Below are positions 42,801 to 50,150 of a stretch of 64,000 nucleotides of DNA, piece after piece. Under the pieces are notes generated by a model. The model saw nothing but the letters and a program-made list of their open reading frames with translations. It did no database searches and was not told the DNA's origin. This DNA comes from Belliella pelovolcani (lineage in GTDB: Bacteria; Bacteroidota; Bacteroidia; Cytophagales; Cyclobacteriaceae), in contig NZ_FTOP01000003.1 of assembly GCF_900156785.1 (NCBI RefSeq), forward strand, positions 358,747-422,746, read 5' to 3'. Within the stretch, counting starts at the first letter, position 1. The number at the start of each line of letters is the position of its first letter. A program made the position numbers and the translations under genes.

Positions 42801-43526
42801 TCATTTCCACAGCTTCCTAGCTAGTTCCAAATCCTCCGCAGTATCTATAGCTATAGCTTGATGTTTCGTACTTATCATTCTTATTTTAATTCCTCTTTCC
42901 AAAATCCTCAGTTGCTCCAACATTTCAATTTGTTCCAATTTGGACTTAGGCCAAGTAGTAAACGCCATTAGTATCTCTTTTCTATAGGCATATATGCCGA
43001 TATGTTTCCAATAAAATTGATCATGCTTACCATCTCGATCGAAAGGAATCAGCGACCTGCTGAAATATAAGGCATCATCATTTTCATCCAATACGACTTT
43101 GACAGCATTCGGATTATGAGCTACGTCTTTGGAGATTTGATACATGACTGAGGCCACTTTAACATTTGGGTCATCAAATGCTCTGATTAGTCTTTCAAGT
43201 GTATCTCTATCTAAAAATGGTTCATCTCCTTGAATATTGATGACAATAGCGGTATCTATATCTTGGGCTGCTTCGGCAATCCTATCCGAACCACTTTCGT
43301 GTAGTCCTTGACTGAGGAATACCTCACCGCCCAATGCTTTGATCTGATTTGCAATCAACTCGTGATCCGTGGCAACAACCACTCGGTCAAATAAGCCTGT
43401 ATCAATTGCACTTAAGTAAGTTTGCTGAATCACAGATTTTCCCCCCAAGTCCTGAATCAATTTGGCGGGTAGTCTTGTGGACGCATATCTAGCAGGAATT
43501 AATGCTGCTGTTTTTAATTTCACCAT
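42801..43526 (-). CDS. kdsB: 3-deoxy-manno-octulosonate cytidylyltransferase
   Basis: The 241-residue protein has the KdsB order: ALIPARYASTRLPAKLIQDL, VVVATDHELIANQIKALGG, the metal-binding NIQGDEPFL, and YFSRSLIPFDRDG. It ends HQAIAIDTAEDLELARKL. It activates Kdo with CTP for the lipopolysaccharide core, in the cytoplasm. It lies 15 bp downstream of the wzc-like gene on the same strand, so it probably shares its transcript. Full length and intact. Confidence 0.95.
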   Translation of the reverse strand: MVKLKTAALIPARYASTRLPAKLIQDLGGKSVIQQTYLSAIDTGLFDRVVVATDHELIANQIKALGGEVFLSQGLHESGSDRIAEAAQDIDTAIVINIQGDEPFLDRDTLERLIRAFDDPNVKVASVMYQISKDVAHNPNAVKVVLDENDDALYFSRSLIPFDRDGKHDQFYWKHIGIYAYRKEILMAFTTWPKSKLEQIEMLEQLRILERGIKIRMISTKHQAIAIDTAEDLELARKLWK

Positions 43527-43541
43527 AAAGAATTTAACAAA

Positions 43542-46007
43542 TTATGACCTAAAAGCCTTTTTGATTTTAATAACGAAAGCTTTTAAACCAGTTTTTCTTT
43601 TCTTAAAAATTCGTTTTTTCTCTTCCAAATCCTCACCATAGTAATTGTACATATACTTATTGTTTTGAGAATAGAGATAGGTGTTTCCATAGCCGTAATT
43701 ATAACCTTCATAGTAATACCCAGAATCAGTAATGCCATTGAATACGCCATAGACATTATTAACTTGTTTATTATTGAAAAGATCATTGATCATTACCAAG
43801 TGATCTTTGAGTGTATAATTCTGCCTGACCACATACAGATTGAGATCAAACAAACGCATCAAATCTATAGTCTCAGACACCAAACCCAATGGAGGCGTAT
43901 CAAAAATAACAATATCAAAATTACCTTCTAAATAGGAAATAAAATCCTTCAACTTCTGAGTCTGCAAAAGCTCAGCTGGATTTGGTGGAATAATTCCCGA
44001 AGGGACAAAAAAGAGATTTTCATGACTGGATGGTACTATGATTTCTTCTTCATTGGCCTTACCTATCAAAAATGTAGAGAGCCCTTTTTTATCAGAATAA
44101 TTAAAATAAGATGCCAATTTAGGCCTTCTTAAATCAGCCCCTACAACAACCGTTTTCTTACCACCTAAGGCCATCACGGAAGCTAGATTGAGTGAAGTAA
44201 ATGTCTTTCCTTCTCCTGAGACACTTGAGGTAACAAGGATTTTCTTAGACTTTTTACCCGCAGCAATATAATTGATTGCTGACCTCAATGAGCGGAATGA
44301 CTCAGAAACGGCAGATTTTGGATGTTCCAAGACAACCATATTCGTGTCTTTTTGACTATTACCTATAATAGCTAACTGTGGAATCATGAAGTTTTTCTTC
44401 AAATCTCTTTGATCCCTGATTCTGTTATCAAAAATATCCCGCATAACAAAAAAGCCAAAAGGAAGAAAAAAACCTAGCGCTATTGCCATCAGATAGTTAT
44501 TCTGTTTTTTAGGGAAAACCAAAGACCCCAGCTTGGCATAATCAAGAATTGCATTGTCTGAAACATTTGATGCCTTAGCAATACCTGCTTCTGCTCGCTT
44601 TTCAAGCAAATAAGTATATAAATTTTCTCTAAGCCTATATTCTCTAAATATGCTGGCATACCTAGATTCAGATTCGGGAAGCTCGGCAAATTGCTTGTCG
44701 TAATTTTGGATATTTCTAGAAAGTAAGGCCCTTTTTTTCTCTGTATTTTCTATTAAGTTGACAACATTTTCAAAAAGAGCATCCTGTACCTTTTCCATTT
44801 GAACATCAATCTTCTTGACCTCTGGATGAATTTCATTGACTGAAGCAAGTAATTTTCTCCTTTCTTGAGAAAGTTCTACCAAATTTTGAATCAATCCATT
44901 TAACAAAGGATCTGGAATACCAACTACAGAAGGAGCAATAACTTGGCTGTAATCCTTGGTCTTATCCTCTATGTACTTCTTAATAGAGGCGTAGTAGGAT
45001 AATTCAAAATCCATTGCTTGAGCATCATCATCCAATCGATTGATTCTACCTAAGATATCAGAGAATTCTGCTGTCACATTGATCATCCTATTCTGCACTT
45101 TGAAGTCTTGTAATTCCCTTTCTTTTTTTTTCAGAGAATCCTCCAAGAATCTAAGTTGCTCCTCTATAAACTTTAGAGTATTTTCAGTGTTTCTGTTTTT
45201 CTCCCTCAATTCATAATCAAGGTATGACTCCATCAAAGCATTAATATAATCCCTTCCTTTTTCCACTACAGTGGTAGTCATCCTTATCTCTAAGACAGTC
45301 GCAGCGGAGTTTACTAAACTAATACTTATGGCCTTGGACATTCTTTCCTCTAATTGAGTCGGACTTTTTAGATTGAAAATGATGATTTCACCAAGTCGAG
45401 ATGGATTTACAAGATGAACTTTAAATTTGGACCTACCGGTTTCTATTTCCTCACCAAACTTGAATATTTTGTCAAATAACTGATCATCACCTTGAGCTAT
45501 CGCCGGAGTGAAATCAAGAAATCCAGGAGCCTCAGGCATGATTTTGAAAAATGTTTCACTCAGGATTTGCAGCTGCATGGGGGTGTTGGTGAGTTGCATA
45601 TGATCCCAATCCACTTCTATCCTTATTGGGCTACTATTATATAGCTCAATAGATTTAATATTTGTCTTAGCAAAGTACTCTACATCAAAATGCAATTTAG
45701 CCAATGCTTCCCTGGCTAAATTCTTAGAAGAGATCATCAAAATGTCATTGTCTAGATTGTTTTGGCCTGAAAAAATTGCAGATCGGTCAAGGATTCTTGT
45801 CTCTGGCTTATTATTCCCCCTAATTACAATAGTTCCAGATACTGAATATTGATCCACGGTATACCTGTGAAATACATAAGTACCAACAAGAAAGAGGAAA
45901 ATAACCAATACATACCAAGGCCAAAATCTAATATACCTTGCTATGACATACCTAATCTCTAATGCTTTTTCTTCATTGTCTAACTGACTTAAATCTAGCT
46001 TTTCCAT
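43542..46007 (-). CDS. Wzc-like polysaccharide copolymerase / tyrosine autokinase
   Basis: The 821-residue protein has two membrane helices (about 30-50 and 500-520) enclosing a large periplasmic coiled-coil domain (Wzz fold; ENTEKKRALLSRNIQNYDKQ). The C-terminal BY-kinase has Walker A SSVSGEGKTFTSLN, Walker A' VVVGADLRRPKLAS and Walker B FDIVIFDTPPLG. A tyrosine-rich tail follows (GYYYEGYNYGYGNTYLYS, YMYNYYGED), the usual autophosphorylation cluster. It controls polymer length and export with the Wza-like protein encoded 7 bp upstream. Confidence 0.94.
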   Translation of the reverse strand: MEKLDLSQLDNEEKALEIRYVIARYIRFWPWYVLVIFLFLVGTYVFHRYTVDQYSVSGTIVIRGNNKPETRILDRSAIFSGQNNLDNDILMISSKNLAREALAKLHFDVEYFAKTNIKSIELYNSSPIRIEVDWDHMQLTNTPMQLQILSETFFKIMPEAPGFLDFTPAIAQGDDQLFDKIFKFGEEIETGRSKFKVHLVNPSRLGEIIIFNLKSPTQLEERMSKAISISLVNSAATVLEIRMTTTVVEKGRDYINALMESYLDYELREKNRNTENTLKFIEEQLRFLEDSLKKKERELQDFKVQNRMINVTAEFSDILGRINRLDDDAQAMDFELSYYASIKKYIEDKTKDYSQVIAPSVVGIPDPLLNGLIQNLVELSQERRKLLASVNEIHPEVKKIDVQMEKVQDALFENVVNLIENTEKKRALLSRNIQNYDKQFAELPESESRYASIFREYRLRENLYTYLLEKRAEAGIAKASNVSDNAILDYAKLGSLVFPKKQNNYLMAIALGFFLPFGFFVMRDIFDNRIRDQRDLKKNFMIPQLAIIGNSQKDTNMVVLEHPKSAVSESFRSLRSAINYIAAGKKSKKILVTSSVSGEGKTFTSLNLASVMALGGKKTVVVGADLRRPKLASYFNYSDKKGLSTFLIGKANEEEIIVPSSHENLFFVPSGIIPPNPAELLQTQKLKDFISYLEGNFDIVIFDTPPLGLVSETIDLMRLFDLNLYVVRQNYTLKDHLVMINDLFNNKQVNNVYGVFNGITDSGYYYEGYNYGYGNTYLYSQNNKYMYNYYGEDLEEKKRIFKKRKTGLKAFVIKIKKAFRS

Positions 46008-46014
46008 ACGCTTC

Positions 46015-46830
46015 TTAGTTAGTCAATAAACCAATTAATAAAAGAGCGGAGGCCAAAAATGTCCCAAATAACTGTAAGCCTGATGATAAATTATCGGCAT
46101 TTCCAAATTGTCGAATCTTCATAGGCTCAAGATAAAGAATATCGTTATTTTGAATAAAGTAAAACGGTGAGTTTAGTAAAGCACGATCGTTGAGATTGAT
46201 TTGATGGATTTTAGTTCCCCCATCATAATGTCTAATGATAAATAACTTATTTCTTTTTGCCAAAATATTAGATTCTCCAGATGCAGCCAAAGCATCAAAA
46301 ATGGTGGCCCTATTTCGTAGGATAACTTTCGTTCCAGATGACCCAAACTCTCCTAGGGTTGTATAACGAATCCCGGCCATTCTTAATCTTACAAAAACGT
46401 CATCTTTAAAGTAAACATTTATCGCCTCTTGAACAACATCTTTAGCCTCCTCTTCCGTCAATCCTGATATTTTGATTTTCCCAAGTTTAGGGATTTCTAC
46501 ATAGCCTTTTTCATCTATGGAATAACCAGTAAAAAAGAACAAGTCACCACCACCTCCTCCAGCACCTCCCATCATTCCCCCACCACGCATATTTCTAGCT
46601 CCTTGGAACTCAAAAGCTTCAGTGAGTTCAGGGTCAGAGCTCGCAAAGTCTATGTCTACAATGTCAAAAGGCTGTAAAACATATTTATAATCTACTGCTG
46701 CAAAAGGTATAAATTCATCTAAATTGATCTCTTCATTGCCTGGTAGATTTTGAAGATAGGTGATTCTCTTATTGCTGATACAAGAGCTTGCCAATATGAA
46801 AATCAAAAATATGAATGCCGGTCTCTTCAT
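46015..46830 (-). CDS. Wza-like polysaccharide export lipoprotein
   Basis: The 271-residue protein has a lipoprotein signal (ILASSC), a Poly_export domain (YVLQPFDIVDIDFASSDPEL, GYVEIPKLGKIKISGLTEEE) and SLBB-like sequence (TKVILRNRATIFDALAASGE). A C-terminal hydrophobic helix (SSGLQLFGTFLASALLLIGL) ends it. It forms the outer-membrane export channel for the polymer handled by Wzc. A glycine/methionine-rich insertion (MRGGGMMGGAGGGGGD, about residues 82-97) is unusual inside the export domain. First gene of the wza-wzc-kdsB operon. Confidence 0.93.
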   Translation of the reverse strand: MKRPAFIFLIFILASSCISNKRITYLQNLPGNEEINLDEFIPFAAVDYKYVLQPFDIVDIDFASSDPELTEAFEFQGARNMRGGGMMGGAGGGGGDLFFFTGYSIDEKGYVEIPKLGKIKISGLTEEEAKDVVQEAINVYFKDDVFVRLRMAGIRYTTLGEFGSSGTKVILRNRATIFDALAASGESNILAKRNKLFIIRHYDGGTKIHQINLNDRALLNSPFYFIQNNDILYLEPMKIRQFGNADNLSSGLQLFGTFLASALLLIGLLTN

Positions 46831-46949
46831 GAAATTTTCTAACTATTTACTAGAAATCAAATATAATTAAAAATAGCAGATTTCATCTTTCAGACACCAA
46901 ACTACAATCCAAAGCTTTTTATACCTATTCATTTATTCAGCCTTATATC

Positions 46950-47024
46950 CTAGTTCTTGATTGCTGGTACGCTTTCATCTCTTTCAAGCTTTTCAGAATA
47001 TAAAATGTAAACAATGGTATTCAT
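46950..47024 (-). pseudogene. third GIY-YIG copy, N-terminal scrap
   Basis: From ATG 47024 on the minus strand the sequence reads MNTIVYILYSEKLERDESVP and stops at 46950-46952. The first 14 codons match the opening of the two intact GIY-YIG genes upstream (MKTFVYILYSEKLNR). It lies in the same position relative to a terminator hairpin as they do, so it is the worn end of the same tandem array. Confidence 0.75.
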
Positions 47025-47040
47025 TGGTCTAAAAATAAAG

Positions 47041-47066
47041 AAAGCCGAGGAAAAATCCTCAGCTTT
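47041..47066 (-). terminator. terminator hairpin, array copy 1
   Basis: AAAGCCGAGGA and its near-complement (one mismatch, CAG for CGG) around a short A loop, with a T-run on the minus strand. It is the third, diverged copy of the tRNA terminator. Confidence 0.75.
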
Positions 47067-47067
47067 G

Positions 47068-47143
47068 TGGGCCCAGCTGGGCTCTCCCGAAGCCTCGGGA
47101 CAGCGGCCTCCTGCCCCGAAGCTTCGGGGGAGTCAGAAGCTCT
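47068..47143 (-). pseudogene. tRNA-Met 3'-half relic A with palindromic loop replacements
   Basis: On the minus strand it runs AGAGCTTCTGACT, a palindrome (CCCCCGAAGCTTCGGGG), CAGGAGG, CCGCTG, a second palindrome (TCCCGAGGCTTCGGGA), then GAGCCCAGCTGGGCCCA. Compared with the intact tRNA at 47884, the anticodon-loop bases and four T-loop bases are replaced by palindromes. It begins inside the last codons of the GIY-YIG gene. Confidence 0.8.
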
Positions 47144-47432
47144 TGAATTTGTTTAGAATACTTTCATATTTTACTTTATCCTCTTTTAGACTTTTAATAA
47201 ACTTGGAGGATTTCATTCTTTTAATAAATAGCTCTAGCTGTCTTCCTTGGCTATAATTTAATACTTCAAAAGAAAGATAAAGCTTCCAATCATCAGCTTT
47301 TTGAGTGAAGTTTTTCTTAGAATATTTCTTTTTTAAATGGTTGTTAATTTTTTCCTCTAATGATAAAGTGGTGAGACCAATATAAAATCTATTTAGCTTC
47401 TCAAAATATAATATATAGACAAAGGTCTTCAT
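47133..47432 (-). CDS. GIY-YIG nuclease family protein, copy 1
   Basis: The 99-residue single-domain protein has the GIY-like VYILYFEK (residues 5-12), the YIG-like RFYIGLTT, NHLKKKY, and the C-terminal GRQLELFIKRMKSSKFIKSL with the catalytic Glu. It is the small UvrC-N-terminal-like type. Its stop (TGA, 47133-47135) lies within a tRNA-Met fragment, and its start follows a tRNA-type terminator by 16 bp. It is about 93% identical to copy 2 and offset by exactly 408 bp. The role is unknown; association with tRNA sequence suggests a homing-type element. Confidence 0.85.
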   Translation of the reverse strand: MKTFVYILYFEKLNRFYIGLTTLSLEEKINNHLKKKYSKKNFTQKADDWKLYLSFEVLNYSQGRQLELFIKRMKSSKFIKSLKEDKVKYESILNKFKSF

Positions 47433-47448
47433 GTCAATAAAAATAAAA

Positions 47449-47474
47449 AAAGCCGAGGAAAAATCCTCGGCTTT
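47449..47474 (-). terminator. terminator hairpin, array copy 2
   Basis: AAAGCCGAGGA (47449-47459), loop AAAA, TCCTCGGCTTT (47464-47474), followed on the minus strand by a T-rich tract running up to the start codon of GIY-YIG copy 1. Confidence 0.88.
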
Positions 47475-47475
47475 G

Positions 47476-47551
47476 TGGGCCCAGCTGGGCTCTCCCGAAG
47501 CCTCGGGACAGCGGCCTCCTGCCCCGAAGCTTCGGGGGAGTCAGAAGCTCT
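47476..47551 (-). pseudogene. tRNA-Met 3'-half relic B with palindromic loop replacements
   Basis: It has the same sequence as relic A, 408 bp further on. The anticodon loop and T loop are again replaced by CCCCGAAGCTTCGGGGG-type and TCCCGAAGCCTCGGGA-type palindromes, while the stems and acceptor strand are kept. Confidence 0.82.
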
Positions 47552-47840
47552 TGAATTTGTTTAGAATACTTTCATATTTTACTTTATCCTCTTTTAGACT
47601 TTTAATAAACTTAGAGGATTTCATTCTTTTAATAAATAGCTCTAGCTGTCTTCCTTGGCTATAATTTAATACTTCAAAAGAAAGATAAAGCTTCCAATCA
47701 TCAGCTTTTTGAGTAAAGTTCAATTTAGCGTATTTCTTTTTTAAATGATTTTCAATTCTTTCTTCCACGGACAAAGTGGTGAGACCAATATAAAATCTAT
47801 TTAGCTTCTCAGAATATAATATATAGACAAAGGTCTTCAT
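47541..47840 (-). CDS. GIY-YIG nuclease family protein, copy 2
   Basis: The 99-residue protein has VYILYSEK, RFYIGLTT, ENHLKKKY and GRQLELFIKRMKSSKFIKSL, as in copy 1. Differences are few and cluster in the middle (SVEERIENHLKKKYAKLN against SLEEKINNHLKKKYSKKN), so both copies have kept an open frame under some constraint. It is the first gene after tRNA-Met on this strand, starting 16 bp beyond the terminator T-run. Its last codons overlap tRNA relic B. The endonuclease fold is clear, the target is not. Confidence 0.87.
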   Translation of the reverse strand: MKTFVYILYSEKLNRFYIGLTTLSVEERIENHLKKKYAKLNFTQKADDWKLYLSFEVLNYSQGRQLELFIKRMKSSKFIKSLKEDKVKYESILNKFKSF

Positions 47841-47856
47841 GTCAATAAAAATAAAA

Positions 47857-47882
47857 AAAGCCGAGGAAAAATCCTCGGCTTT
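47857..47882 (-). terminator. terminator of tRNA-Met
   Basis: AAAGCCGAGGA/TCCTCGGCTTT with an AAAA loop lies directly after the tRNA 3' end on the minus strand and is followed by a T-rich tract. This is the parental copy of the two hairpins further down. Confidence 0.92.
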
Positions 47883-47883
47883 G

Positions 47884-47957
47884 TGGGCCCAGCTGGGCTC
47901 GAACCAGCGACCTCCTGATTATGAGTCAGAAGCTCTAACCAACTGAGCTATAGGCCC
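47884..47957 (-). tRNA. tRNA-Met (anticodon CAT), probably elongator
   Basis: The 74-nt gene folds completely. Acceptor GGGCCTA/TGGGCCC with one G-T pair; D arm GCTC-AGTTGGTTA-GAGC; anticodon arm TCTGA-CTCATAA-TCAGG; T arm GCTGG-TTCGAGC-CCAGC; discriminator A. CCA is not encoded (CAA follows). The CAT anticodon could also be a lysidine-modified Ile tRNA, but the body resembles elongator Met. The 5' flank contains T-rich words that are duplicated upstream. Confidence 0.93.
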
Positions 47958-47979
47958 CCTTTTTTTAATCTTTTTTCTT

Positions 47980-48040
47980 CGACTTCCTGCCCCGATGCTT
48001 CGGGGGAGTCAGAAGCTCTAACCAACTGAGCTATAGGCCC
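47980..48040 (-). pseudogene. tRNA-Met 5'-half relic C with palindrome in the anticodon loop
   Basis: On the minus strand it carries GGGCCTATAGCTCAGTTGG and on to GACTC. The anticodon bases are then replaced by a CCCCGAAGCATCGGGG-type palindrome before CAGGAAGTC. The T arm and 3' acceptor strand are missing; the T-rich leader of the intact gene follows instead. Confidence 0.8.
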
Positions 48041-48061
48041 CCTTTTTTAATCTTTTTTCTT

Positions 48062-48106
48062 CGACCTCCTGCCCCGATGCTTCGGGGGAGTCAGAAGCTC
48101 TAACCA
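48062..48106 (-). pseudogene. tRNA-Met relic D
   Basis: It keeps TTGGTTAGAGCTTCTGACTC and then the same palindrome and CAGGAGGTCGA. The acceptor and most of the D arm are gone. It lies 82 bp from relic C, and C lies 72 bp from the intact gene; the 10-bp difference is the net palindrome gain. Confidence 0.75.
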
Positions 48107-48252
48107 ATTTGATATTTTGGCTATGAAGATTTTTTTCTTGCCTTTTACTTTTTAAAAGGAAAACCTTTTTTCAATCAATTCAAACTTGAATCACCTTGCA
48201 AATCGGAGTGCAATGTTACATATTTGAACTTAAATTTACAACTTGGTTCTAC

Positions 48253-48885
48253 ATGAAAAACCTTACAAATATAGATTTTTTACTCTTTGATTTGGGAAAT
48301 GTAATTATCAATATTGATTACTCCTTTACTATCAATGAATTAAAAAACAGACTTCCTGAAGATAAGCATGGTCTAACTGAAACATTTTACCCTGCAAAAT
48401 TTCATAAAGATTACGAAAAGGGGCTTATCGACACATCTCAATTTAGAAATGAAGTTAAAAATCATTTTGAGGTAGACTGGTCAAATGATGAAATTGATTT
48501 CCTTTGGAACAGTCTATTGAAGGATATCCCCACTGAACGGATTGACTTGATTCGGAATTTGAGCGGAAGATTCCAGTTGGGTGTATTGAGTAACACCAAT
48601 GAATTACATATTCAAGCACTTGATCAAATTCTTGAAAGGGATTTTCAGATCCCTTCATTGAACCCATTGTTCGATCATGTTTTTTATAGCCATGACCTAA
48701 ATCTAGCAAAACCTGATCCAGCTATCTATGAAAAAGTGATTGAGCTGATTGGTGTGAGCCCTGAAAAGATTTTGTTTTTTGATGACCTGAAAGAGAACCT
48801 TCTAGGCGCTGAGCAGGTTGGTTATCAGACATATCATATTGATCACCCAAAAGCTTTAATACACTTTTTCAAAGATGTACAGTAA
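48253..48885 (+). CDS. HAD-superfamily hydrolase (HAD-IA, phosphatase type)
   Basis: The 210-residue protein is read from ATG 48253; the frame is open from 48196, but that part is spacer. Motif I DFLLFDLGNVIINI has the second Asp replaced by Asn (DLGNV), as in the DLGGV-type HAD subfamily that lacks the usual second Asp. Motif II is LGVLSNTNE, motif III KPDPAIY and motif IV ILFFDDLKEN. Substrate is unknown. It overlaps the M50 protease gene by 11 bp, so the two are cotranslated. Confidence 0.9.
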   Translation: MKNLTNIDFLLFDLGNVIINIDYSFTINELKNRLPEDKHGLTETFYPAKFHKDYEKGLIDTSQFRNEVKNHFEVDWSNDEIDFLWNSLLKDIPTERIDLIRNLSGRFQLGVLSNTNELHIQALDQILERDFQIPSLNPLFDHVFYSHDLNLAKPDPAIYEKVIELIGVSPEKILFFDDLKENLLGAEQVGYQTYHIDHPKALIHFFKDVQ

Positions 48886-49990
48886 AAAAGAATACCTCCG
48901 ACATAGTTTACTTCTTTTATTGACACTTGTTGCCACCACTTTTGCTGGGGGAGAATGGCTATTTGGTAGAAGTATCCTTGGAAAAGAGGAACAATTTCTC
49001 AATTGGGAGTACTTTCTCAAGTCCCTACACTTCTCGATTCCATTTATTGGAATACTCTTCGTCCATGAAATGGGTCATTTGCTTACCTCTATTCATTATA
49101 AAGTTAAGTCATCTTTACCCTATTTTATCCCTGCTTGGCTGGGCTTCTTGGGATCACCCTCGATCGGTACTTTTGGTGCGGTAATCAGACTGAAAAGCTT
49201 TATCAATAGTAGAAAAAAATATTTTGATATAGGGGTAGCAGGCCCCTTGGCTGGTTTCATTATTGCTCTTGGAGTTTTGGTTTATGGTTTTACCAATCTA
49301 CCTGACGCTGATTATATCTATGAAATTCACCCCGAATACCTTGATCCAAATTTTCAAGGACACAATGCCGAAGATGGGTATTTGAGCATAGATATAGGGT
49401 ATAATTTACTCTTTTATACCTTGGAAAAGACCTTAGCCGACCCAGAGAAAATGCCTGTTATGTCTGAAATCATTCATTACCCATATCTCTTTGCAGGTTA
49501 CTTAGCGCTTTTTTTCACTGCATTGAATTTGCTTCCTATTGGACAGTTGGATGGGGGGCATGTTATTTTTGGTTTATTTCCCAAACACCATCTTTATATC
49601 TCTATTGGAGCATATATGGCGTTCATTACCTATGCAGGCCTTGGTCTGATCAGCCCATATGAAGATATCAATACTTTGATGTGGGCTATACCTTTATACA
49701 CTGGTTTTCTATATATCTGCTTTAGAAGGGCGCCCATTACAACCCAAAGCAAATGGACTATTGTATTGAGTATTGCGGCTTTTCAGTATTTGTTGGTGGC
49801 ATTATACCCTGGACTTCAAGGTTATTCAGGTTGGCTTTTATTTGCACTCCTTCTGGGGAGGTTTATGGGGTTACAGCATCCAGAAGTTTCTGGTCTTAAG
49901 CCTTTGGACAATAACAGGAAAGTCATCGCTTGGATAGCCATGCTGATATTCTTCCTTTGTTTCACTCCACAGCCTTTTCAGATAAGTTAA
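48875..49990 (+). CDS. M50 family (site-2-protease-like) membrane metalloprotease
   Basis: The 371-residue multi-pass protein has the zinc site HEMGH (H64, E65, H68) and the third ligand Asp226 in GQLDGGH. SPSIGTFGAVIRLKSF and DIGVAGPLAGFIIAL also match the family. It has no PDZ domain, so it belongs to the compact group related to chloroplast EGY and bacterial homologues. It should cut within membrane-spanning segments. It is coupled to the HAD gene by overlap. Confidence 0.93.
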   Translation: MYSKKEYLRHSLLLLLTLVATTFAGGEWLFGRSILGKEEQFLNWEYFLKSLHFSIPFIGILFVHEMGHLLTSIHYKVKSSLPYFIPAWLGFLGSPSIGTFGAVIRLKSFINSRKKYFDIGVAGPLAGFIIALGVLVYGFTNLPDADYIYEIHPEYLDPNFQGHNAEDGYLSIDIGYNLLFYTLEKTLADPEKMPVMSEIIHYPYLFAGYLALFFTALNLLPIGQLDGGHVIFGLFPKHHLYISIGAYMAFITYAGLGLISPYEDINTLMWAIPLYTGFLYICFRRAPITTQSKWTIVLSIAAFQYLLVALYPGLQGYSGWLLFALLLGRFMGLQHPEVSGLKPLDNNRKVIAWIAMLIFFLCFTPQPFQIS

Positions 49991-50150
49991 GTATAGAAAT
50001 CTTTTGATATTAAGTTTAATCTCCAGACTCTAAATTTACATTTTATCTCATTCCAAATGTTTAATTACCTTTCAACAACCTTTTTAATTGATATCCAATC
50101 CAATTACCTAATTTTAAGGGTCAAAACTCAATAAAATAATTCCCAACTGA

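Noticed and set aside
47014..47664. Two nearly identical plus-strand frames (80 and 77 codons) opposite the GIY-YIG genes
   Set aside because: They are antisense to the GIY-YIG genes and cross the terminator and tRNA relics; their similarity simply reflects the 408-bp duplication.
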